Source: Panaeolus papilionaceus
Lineage: Eukaryota; Basidiomycota; Agaricomycetes; Agaricales
Assembly: GCA_015501605.1 (NCBI GenBank)
Contig: JADNRZ010000002.1
Span: 1,240,001-1,304,000, forward strand
DNA length: 64,000 bases
Reading direction: 5' to 3'
Shown: in pieces, positions 49,384-59,662 of the stretch
How positions within the stretch are numbered: position 1 is the stretch's first letter
Layout of the letters: the number at the start of each line of letters is the position of its first letter
Program-made: the position numbers and the translations under genes
The notes under the pieces: model-generated
What the model saw: only the letters and a program-made list of their open reading frames with translations
The model's database searches: none
What the model was told of the DNA's origin: nothing

Positions 49384-51430
49384 TTATAAAACGTCGACCA
49401 TGCACTTTTTATTTTTGAATATAGGGTGCTTCAACCCCTCCCTATACCTGTAGATGAGCTTGTGTTTGGGATGAACTACAGTCCCCGTATCGTAGAGCTG
49501 TATCTCGTTGTCATGAGAAACACCAACAGCTATCTTCCCGCTACTTTCATCGTAAGCAATGCTCACTGCTCCACCTTTCTCGTTGATACGATTTATGACG
49601 GGCTTCCTGCTCAGTATATCCTGGAACTTCTTGCGACTGGGGCAGGGTGCTTCGGATATCGGTGGCTCGTCAGCACCCGCTTCGTGGTACCCATCGTCGA
49701 ACAGTTCAGGGTCGAACCAGAAGCGCCTAATCCTCTGCACAATCATCGCCTCTGTGTACGATGGCAGGTACCCATAAACAAGGCCGCGCTCGGAACCCGG
49801 AAGGGCAACTTCTGTGCTAGGGTAGTTCCGATGAATAGAAGATGGCCCTGACCGGAGGGGGTCGAAGCAGTATCGGAAGCTGGGCGGCTCATCAAGTACT
49901 CGGGGCTGTAGCATTGGACGTATGGGCCACATGCAGACTCCAGGTGGTGATATATTGGAGGATGAGATCCATATGGTCGGGGGGCACAGCTCGTGATGTA
50001 GGGGTTCGGGATGGGAAGGATGCATTTTCTTCGTTGGGTCAGGTGCGTCGCTGATGGTGAACTTGTCGATGATGTAGTGGTCTAGGTACACGGCTGGTGA
50101 TCGTGCTGCGGGATCGACCTCATGAATTCCGCCCTCAGCTGGTATGTCGTAGAGTTCGAATAAATGGGTGAATTCTTCATGTGGGTTGTCAGCAACGGTC
50201 CGTATAACTAGGATTTGATCTTGGCTGGGGATAGCTCGAATAGCGCGGATCCTTTGTTGCTGTTGCAGATGTAGGTCAGAAAAAGAACCAAGAAACCGTG
50301 TTCGTCGTTACTTACAGAATATAGGAATGATGTATCGTGGTTGGGCATAATGGTGGCCCTGTAAGGGCCGTTTAAGCAAAATATCTTGATCTCGTTGGGA
50401 GAAAGGAAGAAGGCCAGGTACGGGCTCCCTTTCCATTCGAACAGAGTAGGCATAGTAATTTCAGCCCTGCCCGCAAAACGATTGATGTTGCGAAAGGGTG
50501 GAAGATGACTGTTGGCGCGTTCAATATAGGCTTCCTTTTCTGTAGCAAGCACGATGTCCTGTTCGATAAGGTCCTCTACTGCCTTGAGATTCATCTGGAC
50601 ACAACATGCTTCGTAAATCATGGAGTGCTTTTGGAGGATGAGCTGACGGACGCCAGGATCGTCGAAATTCGTTCTGTGGTAATATGTCAGAATAGTCACA
50701 AAGGAGATGGTTCTATGAACTGACTCTCGCGGCATGTCCTCTGGACGCGGTGGCCTCTCCCAATGGCGACGTGTGAAGTAGATCATGATTCCTGGCTCGC
50801 CTTCGTGATCAATATATTTTGCATCCAGATCATAACACTGGTACGTCGTTTCCATTCTCGCAATAGCCCGTGTTCCTTGGAGAAGGTCGATAGCATAAAC
50901 CATAATGAAAAACCTGTAGTTCATTCTGTCCCTGACAGAGGCCACAAGAAATTTACCGCCCGACACAAACTTCAGCTCGATGACCTTGAACTGTGTAGCC
51001 AAAATCTCTTCGCGCTTGATCCATACCGCTCCAGACTTCCAGAACTTGTCAATGGCGCAGGCTTGTGTGACTAATTGCTCGAACTCATGATCAGAGGCTG
51101 CGCTAGTATAATCCAGCGACGGACGAAGTTGTGGTCGTAGGATGCGCATCCTTTCCCAGTATCTCTTCCAAATAATCGGCTCGTGAGTTAACAAGTAAAA
51201 GAACCTGTTTGTCTGAATAAATTGTGTCAGTAAAGCACTTTATGTTTGAAATATGCGCGTTTAGGTACCTGTCGTAGGCGACAAACATCCTCTACCAGAA
51301 GGTGCGGAAAGATGTGGTCCAAGAAGATATCGTTAGAAATCTTATAGACTGGAACTCCTTTGACCGGGCGACTCGAAGACTCGAAGAAGCTATAGATGGA
51401 CTTGACCAGTTGAGAAGAGAGTTCGAGCAT
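49384..51430 (-). CDS. F-box domain protein
   Basis: The ATG at 51430 begins MLELSSQLVKSIYSFFESSS. The F-box is YKISNDIFLDHIFPHLLVED followed by VCRLRQTNRFFYLLTHEPII and WKRYWERM, interrupted by an intron. The rest (about 560 residues over several exons) has a mixed beta pattern such as FKVIELKFVSGGKFLVASVR, CYDLDAKYIDHEGEPGIMIY, PTLFEWKGSPYLAFFLSPNE, and GGAVSIAYDESSGKIAVGVS HDNEIQLY near the C-terminus, which could be a degenerate beta-propeller. It is probably a substrate receptor of an SCF ubiquitin ligase; the target is unknown. This kind of F-box gene is greatly expanded in agarics. Exon joins after SFLYS and before NPHEEF are approximate. Confidence 0.8.
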
Positions 51431-51873
51431 CGTAAAGGTCGTGTCGGACAGGTCAATTAACAGCGATCAACGCCAAAAGAAAGAAAACGAGAAGAGAGGG
51501 AGTTGAAGGTTGAACGGTGCTTGGATAATTTTCATTGTTTATAACAGGGTTTCTTTGTATTTTAATTTATAAGAAAACTCATTGCGTGGGTTTTCCAGAT
51601 GGTATAACAAGAACAAGAACAAGAAGCGCGTCGAGACCCACTTTGTTCGCTTTATGGGAAAACCTTCACTATTACCATATCTGGATTAAACTCCTATATC
51701 TGGCGTTGAAGTGAGCATTGACAACATTTAAATTATTTGACTTACATGACTATAGTACATGTTGATTACGGGTATCGTACAACAATGACTATTATTTACA
51801 CACTTCGTGATAATCAATAATAAGTGGCCATGACGAAATCTACAAAAATACGGAGACATGCAATAGAAGCCCC
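51431..51873. other. Intergenic between two F-box genes
   Basis: Upstream region of the first F-box gene and 3' end of the second. No gene seen. Confidence 0.5.
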
Positions 51874-53577
51874 CTATTCGTCGACCCATCGCGACACATC
51901 GAATCTTATACCTTGTTCCCTCAGCCTATCAATCCTTACGGCCTCCTCATGACAGATGTTGCCTTCGTACTCGACCATAATAAACTGCGGACGAGACATG
52001 GCCCCGGGGGTATCCATCAACCTGATATCCTCTACAACACCATGGGAAGGTGCTGAGTTTTCAGTTTCGTGCCCTCGACATCGTCTCTCCAACACCTCGA
52101 TCAAAGGCAGGAGCGACCCAGGTTCTATCTTCCCAACTAGACATAGTAGATGTGGTAACAACCTGTCTTCCAACATCCACTTTAGCATTGTGTCAGTGAT
52201 AACATTGGTCATCCCCAAATGCAGGGTCGTTAACGATCGATGAAGGAAGAGTACAAGATCCCAGAGGTCATTGGTGTCCACTGTAATATCCTGCAAGTGA
52301 AGCAATTCAAGCGAGAAATGCGACCTTTGATACAGGTTGGTGAACACGGGATGAGGCCACATCCATGGATGTTCTGATGAGAGGCATTGAATAGTGAGTT
52401 CCTTCAAGGAAGGTAGGGTCAGTGGGTCCATGAAAGGCTCAAGAAGTGATTGCTGAAACGACGCGAACGTCAGTCGAGTGAGATGGGGGAATCGAATACG
52501 GAGCGCCTTTGTAGGAGCGATATCTATGTCGTCTCTGAATGCACTGTGGGCCGTGATTTTGCATTCCCTGAGTCGGGGGCAATGAGACAACGCATAAAGA
52601 ATCTGCTGAACAGAGACACTGCGCCGTGAAGTCGTGGATAGATGGAAGCAAGTGAGTTTGCACCATGGTAAATCGTGAAGAAGATGCAGCAATTTGACAT
52701 CTGTGTCCGAGACCTGCTCCAGCCTCAGCTCTTCCAGATTTGGTGCATTAATGGGTACGAAATTCGTTTCCTCAGATAAGACGAGCCTTTCCGTGAATGA
52801 GGAGTCCGTGGTAAGTTGAAGGTATCTGAGGTTTGGAAAGTAATGATCAGCGAGCAGCAGAAAACGGAAGAAATCTGCGCGAGTAAGATAGAGGGCCAAC
52901 CGCCCAAGTCGAGGGCCATACGGGATGACCAAATGGCTGATAAACCGACGAACAACCTCTGCATGATTGGTTCTGTATACTCTCCAATCCCATACTCCGA
53001 AGGTCAAAGAAAGAGACTGGGAGGAGTGGCTGCGAGCAAACCATTGATGTGCAATGTCTATCGTATGGAACGTGTCTAAAGCATGCTCATAACGAACAGT
53101 GATATTAGTCCAGATGTCTGGGGTATTCAGAGCAACCTGCCTCCACCTGGAACATGTGTGGCAAAATGTAAGAGGGTTTATGCTTCTGGATTCCACGGGT
53201 AAATAGATGGAGTATTCATGCAGTGCCAGGACGAAGATTTGAGACAGTATTTCGTTCGGAAGGAGCTTGTGTGGTGCTAAAGAGATCGATACAGACTTTA
53301 GGAACTTGGTTAGGAGCCGGCGCCGCCTTTTGGATATAGAAATGGTCTGCACCCAGGAGATATCGTCGATCTCCAAGTCTCCCGCCTTGAGCTCGGCCAT
53401 AGCAATCTCGATGTCAAGGATTTGGAGTTCATCTAGGGCAAGTGTTCGTTGAGTTTGCAAGAGTTTGATTTCGTCGTCTGGTAGGACCTGATTCGTTGTT
53501 ATAGATTGAAATTTAAGCATGAGCTCCTCTGGTAGAATTGAAAAAGGTACAACTGGGTTCGCATGCTGATGTTGCAT
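51874..53577 (-). CDS. F-box/LRR-type protein
   Basis: A single open frame of 567 codons from ATG 53577 (MQHQHANPVVPFSILPEELM). A helical segment (LLQTQRTLALDELQILDIEI) precedes the F-box LAPHKLLPNEILSQIFVLAL, then CHTCSRWRQVALNTPDIWTN IT. Leucine-rich repeat-like strands follow (LRYLQLTTDSS, LEELRLEQVSDTDVKLLHLL, LKELTIQCLSS, LELLHLQDITVDTNDLWDLV, LTTLHLGMTNVITDTMLKWM). This layout (coiled-coil, F-box 'LPNEIL..IF', LRR) is the commonest F-box type in Agaricomycetes. It is probably an SCF adaptor of unknown target. The frame stays open 31 codons further upstream but without an ATG, so the first Met is taken. Unlike its neighbour it has no introns. Confidence 0.85.
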   Translation of the reverse strand: MQHQHANPVVPFSILPEELMLKFQSITTNQVLPDDEIKLLQTQRTLALDELQILDIEIAMAELKAGDLEIDDISWVQTISISKRRRRLLTKFLKSVSISLAPHKLLPNEILSQIFVLALHEYSIYLPVESRSINPLTFCHTCSRWRQVALNTPDIWTNITVRYEHALDTFHTIDIAHQWFARSHSSQSLSLTFGVWDWRVYRTNHAEVVRRFISHLVIPYGPRLGRLALYLTRADFFRFLLLADHYFPNLRYLQLTTDSSFTERLVLSEETNFVPINAPNLEELRLEQVSDTDVKLLHLLHDLPWCKLTCFHLSTTSRRSVSVQQILYALSHCPRLRECKITAHSAFRDDIDIAPTKALRIRFPHLTRLTFASFQQSLLEPFMDPLTLPSLKELTIQCLSSEHPWMWPHPVFTNLYQRSHFSLELLHLQDITVDTNDLWDLVLFLHRSLTTLHLGMTNVITDTMLKWMLEDRLLPHLLCLVGKIEPGSLLPLIEVLERRCRGHETENSAPSHGVVEDIRLMDTPGAMSRPQFIMVEYEGNICHEEAVRIDRLREQGIRFDVSRWVDE

Positions 53578-54245
53578 AGTGACTCCTGTGTGGTGGAGGA
53601 CTTGTATGGGGTCAGCGCCGAAGGCGGATCGGGACACACGGCGCCCTGCCTGGGTGCGGATCAAATGCACCTTGGCTGGAGGTGGTGCTCACCGAGTGTT
53701 TTCTCACTGTGCAGGGCTTGGAAAAGCGGGGTAGGTCTTGGGATATGTCGTCGAAAAATGTATGTAGTAACATATAGGCAATAGAATCCCACAAGGATAT
53801 CCAGATCAGCACATTAAAAAGGGAGATGTGAGTCAGAAACTGACATGGCCAAGCAAGCGCCAACAGAACCAAGTTGAAGGTTCTAAACCTGCATGTGGGT
53901 GCTCCACGTTCGATGCGGGGACCAAGGGTTCTGCCTTGCATGGTGACGGAGAGCATTTCTCGCTGTCAGTGGAGATGAGACGGCTCAAGGGATACGAGGA
54001 TCGGACTGGTCACAGAATGGTGCAAAACGAAATAGCATTTGGTACATGTCCGAGTCAACGAGGTATATGACAAGCGAGAAGACATAAGGGAGTAATCCAA
54101 AGATAAAAGTACAAGGGTCAAGAAACGAGGATAAACATAAAGAACAGACATATCAAGAAGAGGTGATGTTACAGATTAGACGAGAGTGAAGGCAGACATC
54201 ATGAACGATGTCGAGAATGATAAGGGAAAGTGCAGAGCAGACAAG
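53578..54245. other. Intergenic upstream of the F-box/LRR gene
   Basis: Contains a hydrophobic minus-strand frame (53612-53956) that overlaps the upstream extension of the F-box/LRR frame and shows no domain. No gene called. Confidence 0.5.
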
Positions 54246-55069
54246 TCAACCCAAAGGCTCGCCAATGGTGAAATGGACGTTGTCACCCTCTCCAAGGGTT
54301 AACCTGACAGGAAGACGGGGATCAATCCTAACAGGAGCACTGGAGCCGACGTAAAAGTCGCCGCGACTAAAGTTACGAGTTATGGCTGCGGCCTCTTCCT
54401 CTGTAAGATTACGTGGGCGCTTATTGGGCCTAAAGGTTGAGGTAGATGCACCTGTAAAGGTACCATTATAGTCGGAGTAGTACTGTTGGTGTGACATGTT
54501 TGGTGCCTGAAGGGTTGCATACATGGGAGGAGGCGCGAATTGAACATTGGTTGTTGCTGCAAGGGAAAATGAAGAAAAATAAGGAGACCGAAAATGATTT
54601 CTGCAGTAAAGCAACAAACCCAAGTTAGTAGGATTATTGTTCTGGTGGTGAGGGTGATGATCTTGTGCTTCTGGATCGGGGTATGCGCATGTTGCACCCA
54701 AACCTCGCTTGAGACAACTCTAAGGCAACCAATTTCAGTGAGACTGGATGAAGAGATTGGCAAAAGGATAAAACCGACTTGACAAGGTAAGACTTCACTA
54801 CATCTTGTTTTACCTGCGTGACAAGCTACACAAGCGCGCCGAACGGAAGGAGCTTTTGCTGTTGTAGTTGATGATATTGTAAAAAATTAAAAATGAGAAG
54901 ATAAAAAAAACCAAAAACCTTTTCTTGGACCATCTGAAGGAACAGATTGTTGAATTACTTGTGAATTTAATTGAACATCTTGCTGCTGTTGAAGTTGTTG
55001 TTGTAATTGTTGAGCGTCGATCGCGGAGGTGGTATCTTGGGCCGGTTCTTCAGTGGGGATGGCCGACAT
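54246..55069 (-). CDS. Short Zn(II)2Cys6 transcription factor
   Basis: ATG 55069 starts MSAIPTEEPAQDTTSAIDAQ followed by a glutamine-rich stretch (QQLQQQLQQQQD). Four exons join to create a complete binuclear zinc cluster with six Cys: RRACVACHAGKTRCSEVLPC, then QSCLKRGLGATCAYPDPEAQ (CX2CX6CX5CX2CX8C). An intron falls between LPCQ and SCLK. A His/Asn-rich linker leads to a C-terminal segment NKRPRNLTEEEAAAITRNFS and RLTLGEGDNVHFTIGEPLG. It is a nuclear DNA-binding regulator with no fungal middle-homology domain; the total is about 230 residues, small for the class. Two introns have unusual donors, GTTTTT and GTCGGT. Divergent from the bHLH gene. Confidence 0.85.
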
Positions 55070-55313
55070 TTCGAGGGATACGGAGGTGTAAATGGCGGAC
55101 CAACAACGGACAACCACCGCACACACCGTCACTAATACCGGCATACTCCGTCGGGTCACTGTCACAAAAAAAAGCTTGGGAGTGAAGACTCAGGGGCTTT
55201 TGATTTTCTTGGAATTACGGTTATTGGAAATACCGGGTTCCGTTGTAAAGGCTCTTAATAGAGGTCAACTCCTGGCTCCTACTAGTGCTACTCCTTACCC
55301 CTCATTCCCCATC

Positions 55314-56138
55314 ATGTCCCATTCACCTCTTCAACCACCAGTACCTTTTTCAGATTTTGAATTTACTTTTGATCCTTCTTTATCAAATCTTTTTCCAAAT
55401 CCACCTCCATTACCATCTTCGGCAGATCTTTTCTCTCCTTCAGAGACTACTGATCTACTCGGCTTTCTCGACAATTTCAACGATTTCGAATGGGATCTTA
55501 ATCCAAACAACAACAGCAACGAATATGTTCAAGAACCATTAACTTACGATCATGTACCAACAAATATCGCACCTTACTCAAACCCTCATCTCAACACTGT
55601 GCCAGACCCTTCCACCTCAACTCGTCCAAAACCATCATCACGTCAAGCTTTAACCCGCGGCTCACAAACTTCTACATCTCATGATGACAGAAACTTGGAT
55701 TTTGACCCGAGGAACCTCAACAGATCCCATAGTATAGCCTCGGACGCTTCCACAGTCACCTTTACCACCTCAACGACTGAATCACCAACACCACCTGCCG
55801 GAACAAGACCAGTACCACCCCGTTCAAAGCCCCTTTTATCCACTCCACAAAAACGTCTCAATCACATCATGTCAGAGCAAAAGAGGAGGAACGCAATACG
55901 CGACGGTTATGCTCAACTCATCGCATTACTCGCTCCAGCAGGTTCAGCTCCTGGAATAGCAATGCCTACAAGAGGTCGTCCAAAAGGCAGTGGAAGCCGA
56001 GGAAAGGGTCAAAGTAAAGGAAAAAGTGGCGTCCTCTTTCGTGCCGTCGAGTACTGCCGTTGGCTTGAGGAGGGTCGCGACACACTACGTGAGGAAGTAC
56101 TAAGGGTGGAGGCGGCCGCCGGAATACGACACCCATGA
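55314..56138 (+). CDS. Basic helix-loop-helix transcription factor
   Basis: 274 residues in one exon from ATG 55314 (MSHSPLQPPVPFSDFEFTFD). An acidic, Pro/Asn/Ser-rich N-terminus (possible activation region: FLDNFNDFEWDLNPNNN) precedes a C-terminal bHLH: basic region KRLNHIMSEQKRRNAIRDGY, helix 1 AQLIALLAPA, a Gly/Lys-rich loop (RGRPKGSGSRGKGQSKGKSG), helix 2 VLFRAVEYCRWLEEGRDTLR. The basic region carries H-x3-E-x3-R, the residues that contact the E-box CANNTG. Regulatory target is unknown. An in-frame ATG at 55092 would add 74 residues running to within 22 bp of the divergent Zn2Cys6 start. That extension looks like promoter-derived sequence and was not used. Confidence 0.85.
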   Translation: MSHSPLQPPVPFSDFEFTFDPSLSNLFPNPPPLPSSADLFSPSETTDLLGFLDNFNDFEWDLNPNNNSNEYVQEPLTYDHVPTNIAPYSNPHLNTVPDPSTSTRPKPSSRQALTRGSQTSTSHDDRNLDFDPRNLNRSHSIASDASTVTFTTSTTESPTPPAGTRPVPPRSKPLLSTPQKRLNHIMSEQKRRNAIRDGYAQLIALLAPAGSAPGIAMPTRGRPKGSGSRGKGQSKGKSGVLFRAVEYCRWLEEGRDTLREEVLRVEAAAGIRHP

Positions 56139-56480
56139 TCTTTCAAATCCTTACATCCCTTCCCTCCCACATTTGACCTATAGTTTCTATACTCATCCTT
56201 TCCTTTATTTTTATGCACTTAATCTCACCATATACCACTACGACCCCCTGGCATTTTTGTGCGCTCAAAAGTAAATGTCTTGTATATCATGTATTTTTCT
56301 TTTTTCTTTTTTCTTTGCTGACTTGCAATGATAACATGCAATCGAACTATAAATTACCTCTCTAAACTTAGATGGCGACGCGTTCGACTGCGTGGTTAAA
56401 ACATTGCTTCCATCACCTGATGTTTCCCCAGGTCCCTGACCTCGCCACGCGGGTTCGGCGGCAAAAAAGTACATGAGCAC
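56139..56480. other. Intergenic before BSP gene A
   Basis: Contains a run of TTTTTC repeats near 56296-56316. Also the promoter of the first BSP gene; no other gene seen. Confidence 0.5.
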
Positions 56481-57314
56481 ATGGCTCCTACTCCCATACC
56501 ACCATCATGGCCTTTTCCAAGGCTTAATCTCCGCATAGAGGACTTGAGTCATGAAGGCGTCGACATCTTTCTCAATGCCGTTAATCCCAAGGTTGCCTTA
56601 GAGGAGGCAGTTGTCGCAAGCTTCACTTGGCTTTACACACCTGAAACAGCACCTACCAAGTGAGTATTGCAATTTGGAGATCCTACCAATTAGCGAACAT
56701 AAATTGGGTACACAATTTTTTTTCTGACCACCATGGCAACTCCAAATTTATAGTGTAAAACAAATTCTTCTCGTCCTGAGACCGATGGCTGGTGTCGCTC
56801 ATACTCTTGGAAGCAAAACACACAAGGAAATCCATTTTTCACTCGACCATATCAGAAATTCGCAGAAACGTGCTCGAGAAGAAATTATGGGCGTCCTCGT
56901 CCACGAGGTTGTACATTGCTACCAGTTCAATGCAAAGGGTACCTGTCCCGGCGGCCTTATTGAGGGCATTGCAGGTTTGTTTCCCCCTTGTTACTGCCCA
57001 CATTTTTTCAACCCATCCCTGACTCTGACTTAGACTATGTTCGCCTTAAAGACGGACGTGGTCCACCGCATTGGACTCGCAAACCCGGAGAGACTTGGGA
57101 CGCTGGATATGAAAAGACTGCTTTCTTCCTTGACTGGATGGAGGATCGGTATGGAGAAGGGACAATTCGTGAACTCAACGGATTACTAGATGACAAGAAG
57201 TACCATCGTCGGATCTTCAAGAAAGTCACTGGTAGACCCGTTCGCAAGCTCTGGGCTATATACTGTGAAGCAGCAAAAGCCCCTGAACCAGGATTCGTGA
57301 AGCAAGTATCATGA
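56481..57314 (+). CDS. BSP-domain peptidase, single domain, zinc motif intact (gene A)
   Basis: Three exons (56481-56659, 56754-56974, 57034-57314) give 226 residues. The domain resembles the basic secretory protein / 'peptidase of plants and bacteria' family (PF04450-like). Conserved pieces are WPFPRLNLRIEDLSHEGVDI, KEIHFSLDHIRNSQKRAREE, the zinc motif LVHEVVHCYQF (HEVVH at 56902-56916), GGLIEGIADYVRLKDGRGPP, HWTRKPGETWDAGYEKTAFF, LDWMEDRYGEG. All motif residues (HExxH and EGIAD) are intact, so it may be an active zinc peptidase. Plant members are secreted, but there is no signal peptide here, so it should be cytosolic or nuclear. It is the first of three tandem BSP genes and the only single-domain one. 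Introns interrupt at the PTN|VK and GIA|DY positions, shared across the array. Confidence 0.88.
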
Positions 57315-57627
57315 AATGGTACATTCCTTTGTTACCCCTTTATATGCTTTACTTTTTTTGAGTCGATGATTACCGCAAATCTACCTATAGGCTCTTGATA
57401 TTAAGCAAGATCTTCAAGTTACTCCATCTTATCTGAATAGATTTGGACTGGCACAACTCGGTTGTCGCCGACCTTGTCACCCAATCCATCAAAAGTTCTC
57501 TTTCGGGATCCTTGCCATCCCGCACCCACGGCTCTTTCCTGTTGCATCATCGCTGAACAAGCATTCCAGCCAAACTGCGAAGTCATCATCCATCTGCGAA
57601 TTCTGAAGCTCATCCTCTATCATTCAA
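57315..57627. other. Spacer between BSP genes A and B
   Basis: About 310 bp; promoter of gene B. No features seen. Confidence 0.5.
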
Positions 57628-59245
57628 ATGTCAACTCCCGAACCTGAGCAAAGCTGGATTCAGAAGAAACTGAGTTGCCGGCTGGAAGACCTGGACAATC
57701 CCCTCGTCGATGATTGCCTGGCTTTGATAAAGCCCCGACAATCACTGGTGGAAGCTGTAACGGCTTGTGTCAAGTGGCTTTACCCGCCAGGTACGCTCCC
57801 TACGGAGTCCGTACATTCATTCCTCCCGCTTTGCGCCCATTTAACCCTGTGATGTGCCACAGGTTTAAGGAGATAATCCTCATACTGCAATCAGGTTACG
57901 GGGGGTTCCACAGTAGCTTGGCGCTCGATCCTCCGGGGTGCATTCAGATATGGTGTCAATACCAGTTCATTACACATATCATCCAGAACAGAAAGCAATT
58001 TGTTGAACGGCTAATATCGCAAGTCGCAAGGGCGCTGCAAGGTGTTTCCATGCCTAACCCACTGGCATCGGGCTTCGCAGGTGTGTTATGCTCTATTTTC
58101 GTACTGTTGTGTGGCTCATGCTGGTATTTCATTTTAGACTACGTCCTTTTTCGCGAAGGCATATCTCTGCACTTGCACGCAATCCAATCTGGCAGTCACT
58201 GGCTGGAGGGGTATGCAACTACCGCTAAATTCCTATTATTCATCGAGAAAGTGCAAGGAAATGGAGTTGTCTCTCGCCTCTTCAAGCATTTCATGGGGAA
58301 CGACTGGGAATACGACTTACTACCCGAGATATTTAGCGAACTCATTGGTGCTGATGTTGACGACGTTTGGGACGCGTATCAAGTGGCTCTTGTTGAAGAG
58401 GCCAGTGATGCCATGGATGACGATGACCTCGATGTTCCGCAGGATGAGCCAATGCATGATTGGCGTCCGAGTCCAGAACCGACATTGCTTTGCCAGTGGC
58501 CCGTACCAACCTTTCGTGTCGTGGTCAAGGATATGAACCACGCTGGTGCTAAAGCGTTCTTCACCAATGTTGATGCCAATACCGCACTTTCCACTGCCGT
58601 GTTGTCAACTTTCAATCGTCTATATACCTTTGAAGATGTCCCACGACAGTTAGTTTTTCTGCATCCACATCCCTATGTTGTAATTGGTTAACGAGCTGAT
58701 GACAGTGTAAAGACCGTTACGCTTGTTCTTCGGTCGATGGAAGAGATTGCTTATGCGATGGGAAGTGGAAGGCATAAAGAAATTCATCTCTCACTGTCGC
58801 ACCTGGAAACAAGAGGGCGCCGGACGGGTTATGAAGTTCTTGGCATACTCACAGAGCAGCTGGTTCGGTGTTATCAGTATAGTTCTTCTGACTGCCCATT
58901 TGGCCTCGTCGACGGCATAGCAGGTAGGTTGATCCGTTGGATCCAAGTTGGCTTGATTGCTTATAACTTGGCTCAATAGCTTTTGTGCGTTTGCGTGAAG
59001 GATTGGCACCTCTCCATTGGGAGAAATACTCGGATGGCTCGTGGGAGGATGCGAAAGAAGATGTTTGGGCCCACTTCTTGGATTGGATGGAATGGCGGTT
59101 TGGAGATGGCACTGTCCGCGCCCTGAATTTTCGTCTCAAAGAAGGTTTCTCGCAAGACCTCTTCAAGGACCTAACCGGTTTGCACATTGAAGACCTTTGG
59201 GTTCGTTACCGTAATAGGCAGTCCGCTGATTGGGGAGGAGATTGA
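57628..59245 (+). CDS. Two-domain BSP protein, both zinc sites degenerate (gene B)
   Basis: Five exons (57628-57806, 57863-58080, 58138-58648, 58706-58923, 58980-59245) give 463 residues made of two BSP-type domains. Domain B1 is very diverged: the zinc site reads SQVAR (58017-58031) in place of HEVVH, and EGIAD reads SGFAD, though the frame remains open. B2 has EQLVR (58854-58868), and EGIAD reads DGIAA. A linker with many Asp/Glu (ASDAMDDDDLDVPQDEPMHD) joins B1 and B2. Introns lie at the same places in each domain as in gene A. It cannot have BSP-type zinc peptidase activity and is best called a pseudopeptidase fusion. Function unknown. Codon use and splice sites look like those of a kept gene, not decay. 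Confidence 0.82.
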
Positions 59246-59662
59246 CTTATAATTGTACGTTGTGTAATTTAGGCAAGTGCAGTTTTCCTCCCCCCTTGAT
59301 CTCCCTTTGCTGACCTGTTGCTTGACAGTATATTTGCATATGTTCTATGGAGAATATTCAAATCCTGATGCTTATCAATAACTTAAACGTGTAGTCTGCT
59401 CCTTTTGACCCTCAGGGAATGAACCTCCGGGTTCAACTTCGCATCTCCCCTCGTGAATTCACAAACGAATCTTGCGCCATCGATCGTTACCTAGAGCGTC
59501 TCGCCATGATACGCATTGTTAATAATCAACTCATGTTACTGGTTGATTAGGACACGGTCAGCTGATGATTTCCCCGTCCTGACTCGACTGCATCAATTTA
59601 TCAACTGCAGTGCAGATTCACCATCCCCTTGCCCATTCACAGCTGGACATAGAGCATTCACC
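59246..59662. other. Spacer between BSP genes B and C
   Basis: About 417 bp; promoter region of gene C. No features seen. Confidence 0.5.

Noticed and set aside
53578..53670. Upstream extension of the F-box/LRR frame
   Set aside because: It has no ATG; the frame only opens from a GTG, which is not used as a nuclear start.
55092..55313. 74-residue N-terminal extension of the bHLH protein
   Set aside because: Composition differs from the rest, it reaches to within 22 bp of the divergent gene's start, and the Met at 55314 is a better start; kept only as an alternative.
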